Shown here: one piece after another, positions 45,131 through 54,442 of the stretch
Layout of the letters: each line of letters opens with the position of its first letter
Numbering within the stretch: position 1 is the stretch's first letter
NCBI GenBank assembly: GCA_019686135.1
Contig: JADGHL010000020.1
Span: 1-54,442, forward strand
Length of the DNA stretch: 54,442 nt
From: Myxococcaceae bacterium
GTDB lineage: Bacteria > Myxococcota > Myxococcia > Myxococcales > Myxococcaceae
Direction: 5' to 3'
Notes under the pieces: model-generated
Seen by the model: only the letters and a program-made list of their open reading frames with translations
What the model was told of the DNA's origin: nothing
Databases searched by the model: none
Position numbers and translations under genes: made by a program

Positions 45131-46029
45131 TCCGCCGGACGTTCCAGCTGATCCCGAAACTGGGCCCCTGGCGGGAGAAGGATCTCTGGGCGCGCGGCGT
45201 TGGGGACTGGGACGCCTTTCCCCGGACGCCTGCCGAGGGCGTGGCGCTCTCGCCGAAGCAGGACGAGATGATGCGTGGGCGGATCGCCCGGGCGCGCGCG
45301 GCGCTGAAAGAGCGCGATCTGAAGACGCTCGCGGAGCTTCTTCCTCCGCGCGAGCACTGGCGGCTGTACCGCGAGTTCCGCGACGAGGCGGTGTTCTTCG
45401 ACGTCGAGGCCGAGGGGAAGGATGACAAGCGGCCCACGGTGGCGAGCCTGTTCGACGCCGACGGTCTGCACGTCTTCATTGCCGGCCGGAACCTGGACGC
45501 GCTGCCGGCCGCGCTGGCCCAGCGCCGGCTGTGGATCACCTTCAACGGGACCTGCTTCGACCTCCCGGTGCTGCGCGCGCATTTTCCGGATTTGCCCACG
45601 CCCGAGGCGCACCTCGATCTCCGGTTCATCCTCCGCAGGCTCGGGCGCGGGGATGGGCTCAAGGCCATCGAGGACGCCTACAAGCTGTCCCGCGCGCCGC
45701 ATCTGCGCGGGGTGCGCGGCTGGGACGCGGTGCTCCTGTGGCGCGCGTACCTCGACCGGGGCGACCTCGAGGCGCTCCGGTTCCTCGTCGAGTACAACCT
45801 CTACGACGCGTTCAACCTCAAGTCGCTGATGGACCTGGCCTTCAACGAGGCCGTGGAGCGGCTGAACCTGCCGGACGAGCCGAGGATCCCGGTCTTCGAG
45901 CGCGGCGACATCCTCTACGACGTGTCGCGGCTGCTTCTGGAGCTGGGGCCCACCGAGCGCGACCTCCGGGTGCTCGAACGCCTGCGGGCGCAGGACCGGC
46001 AGCTTCGGGAGGACTTCGACGCGGCGTGA
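45127..46029 (+). CDS. YprB-like RNase H-fold 3'-5' exonuclease
   Basis: 300 residues, overlapping the previous stop by 4 nt. The ribonuclease H-like domain (about 85-250) has EAVFFDVEAEG (first acidic pair, where DIET/DVEA is expected), LWITFNGTCFDLPVLRAHFP (second Asp), HLDLRFILRRLG (third), and LVEYNLYDAFNLKSL (fourth, YDA). N-terminal GVGDWDAF resembles YprB-type proteins, whose substrate is thought to be nucleic acid but is not well known. Confidence 0.85.
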   Translation: MIRRTFQLIPKLGPWREKDLWARGVGDWDAFPRTPAEGVALSPKQDEMMRGRIARARAALKERDLKTLAELLPPREHWRLYREFRDEAVFFDVEAEGKDDKRPTVASLFDADGLHVFIAGRNLDALPAALAQRRLWITFNGTCFDLPVLRAHFPDLPTPEAHLDLRFILRRLGRGDGLKAIEDAYKLSRAPHLRGVRGWDAVLLWRAYLDRGDLEALRFLVEYNLYDAFNLKSLMDLAFNEAVERLNLPDEPRIPVFERGDILYDVSRLLLELGPTERDLRVLERLRAQDRQLREDFDAA

Positions 46030-46041
46030 CGCCGGCGCGGG

Positions 46042-46596
46042 CTACCGCCGCCGGTGGCGCTTCTGTTTCGGGGGCGGCGCCGGTTTCTCCCGTTCGCCGG
46101 CGATCTTGAACTCGCGGCGCAGATCCGGGTGCTCGTTACCGGCCACATCCGTCATCGCCGGGCCCGTCTGGGCGTCCATCACCAGCGCGTACCGGTAGCC
46201 GGCCTTCAGCGGCTCGGGGAAGACGACTTGGTAACGGATGCCGGCGTCCGGGATGAGCTCGGAGGTGTCGTCGGACACCATCGCGCGATCGGCCTCGTCG
46301 AAGATCCGCAGGCGGAAGTCCTTGAGCGGGAGGTTCGTGGTGACCGTCAGCTTCTGAAGCTGCGGCACCTCCGGCCGCGCGCCGTCCGAAAGCGGGACCT
46401 CGAAGGGCGCGCCGCCGTCGGGTGGCTCGCCGGTGACGGTGATCTCCAGCGCCACCGGCTGCGGCGGTCCTGCGTCCACGACTGCGGCCGCGCCGCCCGC
46501 ATCCGGTGGAGCCGGGGGCTGCTCCCGGCAGGCCGGAAGCGCGAATGTGAGGAACAGTCCGGCCAGCGCGACCAGGACCCGACGAGGAGCACCCAT
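46042..46596 (-). CDS. Putative lipoprotein
   Basis: 184 residues from the ATG at 46596. Lipobox in MGAPRRVLVALAGLFLTFALPAC (Cys23). Pro/Ala-rich linker, then VALEITVTGEPPDGGAPFEVP and two beta-type blocks ending in YRYALVMDAQTGPAMTDVAGN; an Ig-like domain is possible. A basic C-terminus (PPPKQKRHRRR). Converges on the YprB-like gene. No function known. Confidence 0.7.
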   Translation of the reverse strand: MGAPRRVLVALAGLFLTFALPACREQPPAPPDAGGAAAVVDAGPPQPVALEITVTGEPPDGGAPFEVPLSDGARPEVPQLQKLTVTTNLPLKDFRLRIFDEADRAMVSDDTSELIPDAGIRYQVVFPEPLKAGYRYALVMDAQTGPAMTDVAGNEHPDLRREFKIAGEREKPAPPPKQKRHRRR

Positions 46597-46703
46597 GGCC
46601 GGAGAAGACCACAAAAGCCCCTCGAACGAGCCCCTCCTTCAGAGTGTCGGTGGGTCTGATAAGATACGTTATGTCAACTTCGGACACGCCCCGATTCGAG
46701 GGG

Positions 46704-47033
46704 TCAATGAACGGCCGGCCCCGCCTCCTCCGGCTCGCTCCCGGCCGACAACTGGGCCCGCAGCGCGTCGATGGACCGCGCGAGGATGATGGCGTCTGCC
46801 ACCGACTGCACCGCGCTGCTGGCGATCCGGATGGTCGGCGGCCGGAACATCCCCTTCCGCAACCCGAGCGGCTTCGCCATGTCGCGGTTGAGCAGCACCT
46901 CGATGTCCGCGACGCGCCAGTCGTCAAGGTCGATCAGCAGCCCGACGGCCTTGCCGATCGCCTGGCCGTTGGCCGAAAGCACGGTTCGACCCACCACTTT
47001 ATCGCTCGGGATCAGCTTCGACCGGGTCTCCAT
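46704..47033 (-). CDS. PRC-barrel domain protein
   Basis: 109 residues. SDKVVGRTVLSANGQAIGKAVGLLIDLDDW is a PRC-barrel segment: V-G-x3-x-S-x-G-x2-I-G-x-V-x-D/L. The rest, RVADIEVLLNRDMAKPLG and VQSVADAIILARSIDAL, completes a small barrel with a tail helix. PRC-barrel proteins vary (photosystem H subunit, RimM, storage proteins), so the role is unclear. Single gene, divergent from the S46 peptidase. Confidence 0.75.
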   Translation of the reverse strand: METRSKLIPSDKVVGRTVLSANGQAIGKAVGLLIDLDDWRVADIEVLLNRDMAKPLGLRKGMFRPPTIRIASSAVQSVADAIILARSIDALRAQLSAGSEPEEAGPAVH

Positions 47034-47154
47034 GGCTTGAATATGGGTCCGCCCCTCCCGCGGAGCACGTCTTTGGCGCACAGGCCCGGCCGATCGGCCG
47101 CCCGGAGGCGTTCCGCCTTGACCCCTACCGCCGCGCGCAGCAGAACCGGCCGCA

Positions 47155-49209
47155 ATGAACCGACTGCTCATCGTGACCGCGCTCGTCCTCTCCGCTGCCG
47201 CCTCCGCGGATGAAGGCATGTGGACCTTCAACAACTTCCCGTCCGCGAAGGTGAAGAAGGCGTCCGGCTTTGCGCCCAGCCAGGCGTGGCTGGACGACGT
47301 GCGGCTGTCCTCGGCGCGTCTGGCCGGCGGCTGCTCGGCGAGCTTCGTCTCCCCGGATGGCCTGGTGCTGACCAACCACCATTGCGCGCGCCGCTGCATC
47401 GACGAGCTGTCGACCGCGAAGACCAACTTCATCGCCAACGGCTTCTACGCGAAGACGCTGGCGGACGAGCTCCGGTGCCCGGCGGTCGAGGTCAACCAGC
47501 TGCTCGACATCACCGACGTCACCGAGCGCGTGACCCGCGCGACCCGCGGGCTCTCCGGCGAAGCGTTCGAGGCCGCTCAGAAGGCCGAGCTGGCGAAGAT
47601 CGAAAAGGAATGCGCGCAGGGCGACGAGGTCCGCTGCGACGTGGTGACGCTCTACCAGGGCGGCCAGTACCAGCTCTACCGGTACGCGCGGTTCCAGGAC
47701 GTGCGGCTGGTGTTCGCACCCGAGGAGGCGATCGCCTTCTTCGGCGGCGACCCGGACAACTTCGAGTTCCCGCGCTACGACCTCGATGTCTCGTTCCTGC
47801 GCGTCTACAAGGACGGCAAGCCCGCGAAGACGGACCACTACTTCCGCTGGTCCAAAGCCGGCGCGGCGGAGGGCGAGCTCACCTTCGTCAGCGGCAACCC
47901 GGGCAAGACCTCGCGCCTCGACACCATCGCCGAGCTCGAGTACGCGCGCGACTGGGCGCTGCCAGAGCGGCTGATGTACCTGGCGGAGCTGCGCGGACTT
48001 CTGATGGGGTTCCAGAAGCGCGGCCCGGAGCAGACGCGCATCTCCAACAACGTCAAGTTCGGCGTGGAGAACTCGCTGAAGGCCCTCCGCGGCCGGCGCG
48101 AGGCGCTGGTGGACCCGACCCTCTTTGCCCAGAAGGTGGCCGAAGAGAAGGCGCTGCAGAGCAAGGTCAACCAGAACCCGAGGCGGAAGAAGCTCTACGG
48201 AACGGCGTGGGCGGAGATCGAGAAGGCGGTCGAGCAGGAGAAGAACATCCGCAAAGAGCTGACCTGGCTCGAGCGCAGCGCCGGCACGGGATCGGACCTC
48301 TTCCGGATCGCGCGCACCTTGCTCCGCGCCTCCGAGGAGCTCCCGAAGCCGAACGCAGAGCGGTTGCAGGAGTACACGGACGCGCGGCTCCCGTCGCTCA
48401 AGCAGAGCCTCTTCAGCCCCGCGCCGATCTATCCCGAGCTCGAGACCGAGCTGGTGGCGTTCTACCTGGAGAAGCTGCGCCAGGTGCTGGGGCCGGATCA
48501 CCCCGCGGTGAAGGCGGTGCTGGGCAAGGAGTCGCCGGAGGCGCTGGCGAAGAAGGTCGTCGCCGGGACGAAGCTGGCGGACGTGAAACAGCGGCAGGCA
48601 TTGTTCGATGGTGGTGCGAAGGCGGTCGCGGCGTCGGGGGATCCGATGATCGATCTCGTGCGCCGGCTGGACCCCGCCGCGCGTGCGGTGCGCAAGCAGT
48701 ACGAGGACCAGATCGAATCCGTGATGCGCAAGAACGCGGAGCTGATCGCGCGCGCCCGGTTCGAGCTGTACGGCACGAGCGTGTACCCCGACGCGACGTT
48801 CAGCCCGCGCCTCTCCTATGGTTCGGTGAAGGGCTACGTCGAGGACGGAAAGCCGGTCCCGCCGTTCACCCGGATGGGCGGCACCTTCGAGCGCGCCACC
48901 GGCGAGGAGCCGTTTGCGCTGCCGAAGTCCTGGCTGGCCGCGAAGACGAAGTTGAACCTCGACACGCCGATGAACTTCGTCACCACCAATGACATCATCG
49001 GCGGCAACTCGGGCTCACCGGTCATCAACAAGAACGCCGAAATCGTCGGCCTCATCTTCGATGGCAACATTCAGTCGCTCGGCGGCGAGTACGGCTTCGA
49101 CGAAAAGACCAACCGCGCGGTCGCCGTGCACAGCGCTGCGATCCTCGAGGCGCTCCGCACGATCTACGGCGCGGACCGGCTGGTGAAGGAAATCGGGGGC
49201 GCGAAGTAG
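47155..49209 (+). CDS. S46 family dipeptidyl-peptidase
   Basis: 684 residues with signal peptide MNRLLIVTALVLSAAASA. Chymotrypsin-fold exopeptidase of the DPP7/DPP11 type, which removes dipeptides from the N-terminus of peptides in the periplasm. GLVLTNHHCARRCIDEL carries the catalytic His (about 75-76), FFGGDPDNFEFPRYDLDVS the Asp, and IIGGNSGSPVINK the Ser (about 619). LIFDGNIQSLGGEYGFDE follows. The helical middle domain (about 265-540) fits the family. Full length. Confidence 0.92.
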   Translation: MNRLLIVTALVLSAAASADEGMWTFNNFPSAKVKKASGFAPSQAWLDDVRLSSARLAGGCSASFVSPDGLVLTNHHCARRCIDELSTAKTNFIANGFYAKTLADELRCPAVEVNQLLDITDVTERVTRATRGLSGEAFEAAQKAELAKIEKECAQGDEVRCDVVTLYQGGQYQLYRYARFQDVRLVFAPEEAIAFFGGDPDNFEFPRYDLDVSFLRVYKDGKPAKTDHYFRWSKAGAAEGELTFVSGNPGKTSRLDTIAELEYARDWALPERLMYLAELRGLLMGFQKRGPEQTRISNNVKFGVENSLKALRGRREALVDPTLFAQKVAEEKALQSKVNQNPRRKKLYGTAWAEIEKAVEQEKNIRKELTWLERSAGTGSDLFRIARTLLRASEELPKPNAERLQEYTDARLPSLKQSLFSPAPIYPELETELVAFYLEKLRQVLGPDHPAVKAVLGKESPEALAKKVVAGTKLADVKQRQALFDGGAKAVAASGDPMIDLVRRLDPAARAVRKQYEDQIESVMRKNAELIARARFELYGTSVYPDATFSPRLSYGSVKGYVEDGKPVPPFTRMGGTFERATGEEPFALPKSWLAAKTKLNLDTPMNFVTTNDIIGGNSGSPVINKNAEIVGLIFDGNIQSLGGEYGFDEKTNRAVAVHSAAILEALRTIYGADRLVKEIGGAK

Positions 49210-49254
49210 GCTTCGGGCCCGTTGGTGGTCAGCGGTGAGTGGTGCGCCCTGCGG

Positions 49255-50808
49255 TCACTCCCACTCGATCGTGGCGGGCGGCTTCGACGAGATGTCGTAG
49301 ACCATCCGGTTGATGCCGCGGACCTCGTTGATGACCCGCGAGCTGATCCGTTCTAGCACCTCGTACGGGAGCCGCGCCCAGTCGGCGGTCATCCCGTCCA
49401 CGCTGGTCACCGCGCGCAGCACCGCGGTGTACTCGTAGGTCCGCTCGTCGCCCATCACGCCCACGCTTTGGACCGGCAGCAGCACAGCGAAGGCCTGCCA
49501 GAGCTGGTCGTAGAGGCCGGCGCGCCGGATCTCCTCCTGGACGATCACGTCCGCGGCGCGGACCAGGTCGCACTTCTCCTGCGTCACCTCGCCCAGCACA
49601 CGGATCGCCAGCCCCGGGCCCGGGAACGGCTGACGGGAGATCATCTCCTCGGGCAGCCCCAGCTCCCGGCCGAGCGCGCGGACCTCGTCCTTGAAGAGCT
49701 CGCGCAAGGGTTCCACCAGCTTGAGCTTCATCGCCTCCGGCAGCCCGCCGACGTTGTGGTGGCTCTTGATCACCACCGACGGCCCCTTGGTGGAGACCGA
49801 CTCGATCACGTCCGGATAGAGCGTGCCCTGCGCGAGGAACTCGGCGCCCTCGACCTCTTTGGCCGCCTCTTCGAACACCGCCACGAACTCGCGGCCGATG
49901 ATCTTCCGCTTCTGTTCCGGATCTGTGACGCCGGCCAGCTTCGAGAGGAAGCGCTCGCGCGCGTCCACCGTCTTGAGCGGGATGTGGAAGCGGCCCTTGA
50001 ACAGCGCCTCCACCTGTTCGCGCTCGCCGGTCCGTAGGACGCCGTTGTCCACGAAGATGCACTGCAGCCGGTCGCCGATCGCCTTGTGGATCAGCACCGC
50101 CGCCACCGACGAATCCACCCCGCCGGACAACCCGCACACCACGCGGCCCGTGGGCCCGACCTGCCGGCGGATCGCCGCGATCGTCTCTTCCGCGAAGCCC
50201 TTCATCGTCCAGGTGCCGGACACCCTGCACGCGTCGAACAAAAACGCGCGCAGCATCTCCTTGCCCTGCGGCGTGTGGACGACCTCGGGGTGAAATTGCA
50301 CGCCGAAGATCGGCCTGCTGTCGTGCGCAGTGGCCGCAAATGGCGAGTGCGCGGTCTGCGCGATCGGATGGAACCCGGGCGGCAGCTTCTCGACCCGGTC
50401 CCCGTGGCTCATCCACACCTTCACGCGCTCACCGGCCCGGAACGCCGCCAGCGGGCCTTGGGCCTGCAGAACCTCGATCTCGGCCGGCCCGAATTCGCGC
50501 TTGGCGCTCTTGTCCACCTGGCCGCCCAGAAGCTTCGCCATGAGCTGCAGGCCGTAGCAGATGCCCAGCACCGGCACGCCCAGCTCGAAGATCCCGGCGT
50601 CGCACCGGGGCGAACCCGGCGTCTCCACCGAGTGCGGCGACCCCGAGAGGATGATCCCCTTCGGCGCGAAGACGCGGATCTCCGGAAGCGGCAGATCCGG
50701 GCGGTGGATCTCGCAATACACGCCCAGCTCCCGGACGCGCCGCGCGATCAACTGCGTGTACTGGCTGCCGAAGTCCAGGATCAGGATTCGTTCGGCGTGG
50801 AGGTCCAT
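49255..50808 (-). CDS. guaA: GMP synthase (glutamine-hydrolysing)
   Basis: 517 residues. Makes GMP from XMP, ATP and glutamine. N-terminal glutamine amidotransferase: [27 protein letters not shown] with catalytic Cys84, FGVQFHPEV for the His/Glu. Then the ATP-pyrophosphatase P-loop [12 protein letters not shown] and the C-terminal dimerisation domain ending [17 protein letters not shown]. It works with guaB at 52422; here the two are separated by a lipoprotein gene and a repeat block. Confidence 0.97.
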   Translation of the reverse strand: MDLHAERILILDFGSQYTQLIARRVRELGVYCEIHRPDLPLPEIRVFAPKGIILSGSPHSVETPGSPRCDAGIFELGVPVLGICYGLQLMAKLLGGQVDKSAKREFGPAEIEVLQAQGPLAAFRAGERVKVWMSHGDRVEKLPPGFHPIAQTAHSPFAATAHDSRPIFGVQFHPEVVHTPQGKEMLRAFLFDACRVSGTWTMKGFAEETIAAIRRQVGPTGRVVCGLSGGVDSSVAAVLIHKAIGDRLQCIFVDNGVLRTGEREQVEALFKGRFHIPLKTVDARERFLSKLAGVTDPEQKRKIIGREFVAVFEEAAKEVEGAEFLAQGTLYPDVIESVSTKGPSVVIKSHHNVGGLPEAMKLKLVEPLRELFKDEVRALGRELGLPEEMISRQPFPGPGLAIRVLGEVTQEKCDLVRAADVIVQEEIRRAGLYDQLWQAFAVLLPVQSVGVMGDERTYEYTAVLRAVTSVDGMTADWARLPYEVLERISSRVINEVRGINRMVYDISSKPPATIEWE

Positions 50809-50956
50809 GCGGTGCTCCGGCTGCTGCGTTGACGGGCGGGGGGCTTATCGCTACAAGACCCGTGCAACGCAATACGCAATACAAAGCGCGCGTCATTCCC
50901 GCCCTCGACCCGGCTGAGCGGCGAGGGGGTCGAACGCCGCAGAGGAGTTCCGCCGG

Positions 50957-51580
50957 ATGCGCCCCTTCCGAGCTGCCCTTCGCCTCTCCTCCGCCGCCTT
51001 CGGAGCCGCCGCGGTCATCGTCTCGGTCGGCTGTGTGAAGGAGATCTCCAGCGAGGAGCGCCTCGAGCGCGAGACCGCCCGTGTGCCGGTCGAAAAGGCC
51101 GCCGGAGCCGCGGAGCTGGACAAGATCAACTGCCAGGACGCCACAGCGCAGCTCAACAAGGCGCGCAACGTCAACCGCCCGGAGACCGAGCGGCTGCAGG
51201 ACTACATCGACCTCTACAAGGACCTGGTGAAGAAGACCGCCACCTTCGACGAGGCGATGGCCCGGAACCCGGACCTCCAGTACCAGGAAGGCAGCCAGAA
51301 GTACGCCGAGGCCCGCGACATCTGTGTCCAGCAGGCGGCCGACGTCCGGGTGGAGTTCGAACGCTACGTGCGCGAGATCGTCAACCTGCCCACCGTGCAG
51401 GAGATCAAAGGCGGCAACACCGTCGAGGTCCCGCGGCTGGACTTCAACACGCTGCGCGCTGCGATCGAGACGCTGGACGACGAAGACAAGGAGCAGCTGC
51501 TCGCCCGCGTCGACAACGCGGAGAAGCGCGTCGCCTCCAACAAAGAGGAGGCCCCCCGTCGGAAGCACCGGGGCGACTAG
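50957..51580 (+). CDS. Putative lipoprotein with helical body
   Basis: 207 residues. Signal with lipobox VSVGC (MRPFRAALRLSSAAFGAAAVIVSVGC). The rest is highly charged and helical: ISSEERLERETARVPVEKAA, ETERLQDYIDLYKDLVKKT, EARDICVQQAADVRVEFER. Three cysteines in total, including the lipobox one. No family recognised. Divergent from guaA, with 148 bp between starts, in which GCAATACGCAATAC is directly repeated (about 50867-50880). It faces the repeat region downstream. Confidence 0.72.
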   Translation: MRPFRAALRLSSAAFGAAAVIVSVGCVKEISSEERLERETARVPVEKAAGAAELDKINCQDATAQLNKARNVNRPETERLQDYIDLYKDLVKKTATFDEAMARNPDLQYQEGSQKYAEARDICVQQAADVRVEFERYVREIVNLPTVQEIKGGNTVEVPRLDFNTLRAAIETLDDEDKEQLLARVDNAEKRVASNKEEAPRRKHRGD

Positions 51581-51619
51581 GCGGGTCCCGCCCCTCCCCT
51601 TTGCGCGCGAAGCGGTGCG

Positions 51620-52420
51620 CGCGGTCCACGCGGCCGGTAGGTGCAGTCCTTTGCGCATGGCCTGCGCCCGGGCGGTCACACCCATTCCGCACCGCATCGA
51701 TCCGAGCCGAAGCCGCACCGCGTGAGCGGGCGCGAATCAACGGGCAACCACGGCCGGTAGGGCCCGTCACGGCTGAGCACCCCGGCCGCAATCCGGACTC
51801 TCGCGAGCGCACGCGAATGAGCGCCGACGCGGCAAGACCGCCGCACGACGCAGAATACGTGTGGACAGCCCAGCACCGACGGCAGCGCGCACCGCCTCAA
51901 CCGGGGCCGCCCCGTGTGGACGTTCGCGCGCGGCGACGCGGCGCGCGTCGCCCCACACGGAGCTCAGGATCCGCGAGTCCTGCCGCCCGCCACAGCGCCT
52001 CTGGCGCGCGACCGGAGCCGCGGCATGTGCCCGTTTCACGCGCATCGCGGCGCGCGTCGCCCCACACGGAGCTCAGGATCCGCGAGTCCTGCCGCCCGCC
52101 ACGGCGCCCCTGGCGCGCGACCGGAGCCGCGGGCATGTGCCCGTTTCACGCGCATCGCTGCACGCGTCGCGCGACACGCGACTCAGGACGCGCGAGGCCT
52201 ACCGCCACCAGGGCGCGGGCACGGCCCGTAACCGGGGCTGCCGCATGTGAACATTCGTCGGCTTCGTCGCAGCACCCGCCGCGACTCGGAACTCAGGATC
52301 TGCCCGACCCTGCTGCCACCACGGCGCGCATGGCGCCTTACTGTCGGCCTGCCGGGTGTACGCACCGGAGCGCGATCGCGGCGGCCAGGCTCACCAGCGC
52401 CGTCACGACCCGAGCGCCCG
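51620..52420. repeat. ~110-bp degenerate tandem repeats in a convergent intergenic region
   Basis: CTCAGGAT-type anchors recur at 51963, 52072, 52182 and 52292, a period of 109-110 bp, and weaker copies extend left to about 51620. The copies at 51963 and 52072 are nearly identical over the whole unit. Each unit contains a short inverted repeat, GCGCC-N3-GGCGC, in the best copies. The period is not a multiple of three, so the open frames across it (Arg/Ala/Pro-rich) are unlikely to be genes. It lies between the ends of the lipoprotein and guaB genes and may include terminators for both. Confidence 0.8.
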
Positions 52421-52421
52421 C

Positions 52422-53912
<1,491 letters not shown>

Positions 53913-53955
53913 CTAAGTACCCGAAAACAACCCGAATGGGGGCGAGGTTGCAGGT

Positions 53956-54442
53956 TTGCGCGACGCACAGCAGGCGGCCGTCGGGTTGGTGGTGAAGCTA
54001 CCGTTCGCGACGCCAGAAGAATTCCTGGCGAAGTACGGAACCCACATCACCCGCGGGGGCATCTACCTCCGATCGAAGACGGTCAAACCGCCCGGCACAC
54101 CGGTGACGCTCGATCTACGGCTCACCGGCGGTCAGCGCATCATTTACGCGAGCGCAGTGGTGCACTTCGTCACCGGGCAGTCCGGCCCGGGCGTGTCGGG
54201 GATGGGGCTGCGCTTTCTGGTGGTCGACCCGGAGACCGAGCGCTTCCTCGAGTCCGCGGTGGCCACGCTGCCGCACGCCGCGTCTCTGCAGCCGCCCATC
54301 CCCAACGGCGTCGGAGAGGCGACCTGGGGGCCGGACGGACCGGGCGCGCCGCTGCAGCTCAAGGTGCTGCCCAACCTGGGGATCGCCGCCGCCCCTGCTC
54401 CCGCCCCTGCCCCTGTTCCGGCCCGGGCTCAGGCCGCAAAAC
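53956..54442 (+). CDS. PilZ-domain protein, partial (runs off the window end)
   Basis: At least 162 residues, open at the right edge. TTG start with GAGG 8 nt upstream, divergent from guaB. THITRGGIYLRSKTVKPPGTP is a PilZ motif (NxSxxGxFL-like) and VSGMGLRFLVV the closing strand, as in the PilZ domains common in myxobacteria. The leading RxxxR that binds cyclic di-GMP is not seen in its usual place, so binding is uncertain. After it comes a Pro/Ala linker (AAAPAPAPAPVPARAQAA), which suggests that another domain follows outside the window. The GGDEF protein at 8392 could supply the signal if it binds. Confidence 0.7.
   Translation, partial: MRDAQQAAVGLVVKLPFATPEEFLAKYGTHITRGGIYLRSKTVKPPGTPVTLDLRLTGGQRIIYASAVVHFVTGQSGPGVSGMGLRFLVVDPETERFLESAVATLPHAASLQPPIPNGVGEATWGPDGPGAPLQLKVLPNLGIAAAPAPAPAPVPARAQAAK

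Noticed and set aside
46672-46677. TTGACA promoter for the lipoprotein at 46042
   Set aside because: No -10 element at 16-18 nt spacing; a chance hexamer.
51860-52250. Repetitive protein genes in the ~110-bp repeats
   Set aside because: The unit length is not divisible by three, so frames change between copies, and no ribosome site is seen.

Overview
The DNA is GC-rich (GTG/TTG starts are common, GGAGG-type ribosome sites frequent). Gene content points to a Myxococcota (myxobacterial-type, former Deltaproteobacteria) chromosome: a PilZ protein of the myxobacterial type, many lipoproteins and secreted proteins of unknown role, branched-chain acyl-CoA catabolism, a sphingolipid locus, peptidoglycan-binding repeat proteins and an S46 dipeptidyl-peptidase. 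No transposase, integrase or phage gene was seen; the genes look chromosomal. All calls come from reading the sequence by eye; no database search was run.

Layout. 1-480 is a degenerate 23-bp tandem repeat. 697-5546 (+) is the most unusual locus: two related lipoproteins, a PqqD-like peptide chaperone, a secreted PQQ-type beta-propeller, a 66-residue Cys/Pro-rich peptide, and an HprK-like kinase whose GTG start overlaps the stop codon of the peptide gene. It looks like a small RiPP-like system without a classical cyclase. 5686-10445 (-) holds miaA, an FAD oxidoreductase fused to a receiver domain, a GGDEF protein with a degenerate receiver, and a TPR membrane protein. 10555-12612 (+) has tRNA-Leu(CAA), an RsmB-like methyltransferase, a small coiled-coil protein, tRNA-Ala(GGC) and an intrinsic terminator. 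12739-14824 (-) has a class I aldolase and two exported/membrane proteins.

14882-20243 (-) with the divergent gene at 20883-21869 (+) reads as a sphingolipid locus: serine palmitoyltransferase-like enzyme, two GNAT-type putative ceramide synthases, an SDR-type ceramide reductase, a frameshifted membrane protein and an Aur1-like PAP2 enzyme that could add a head group. A TTGACA promoter and two matching 18-bp palindromes lie in the divergent intergenic region.

21915-29982 carries acyl-CoA metabolism: an aminotransferase, the catalytic and B12 subunits of an acyl-CoA mutase whose key residues match isobutyryl-CoA mutase rather than methylmalonyl-CoA mutase, HMG-CoA lyase and an enoyl-CoA hydratase. 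33304-37948 adds an acyl-CoA carboxylase beta subunit, an acyl-CoA dehydrogenase and the mutase chaperone MeaB. Together they fit valine/leucine or isovaleryl/isobutyryl-CoA breakdown. Between them lie a peptidoglycan-binding protein and the frameshifted remains of a second one.

37952-46029 (+) is a tight housekeeping run: rnc, two cyclophilins, era, der, a YfgM-like TPR protein, bamB, a Nudix hydrolase and a YprB-like RNase H-fold exonuclease. The end of the window holds an S46 peptidase, guaA, a lipoprotein, about 800 bp of ~110-bp tandem repeats, guaB, and the start of a PilZ-domain gene that runs off the edge.
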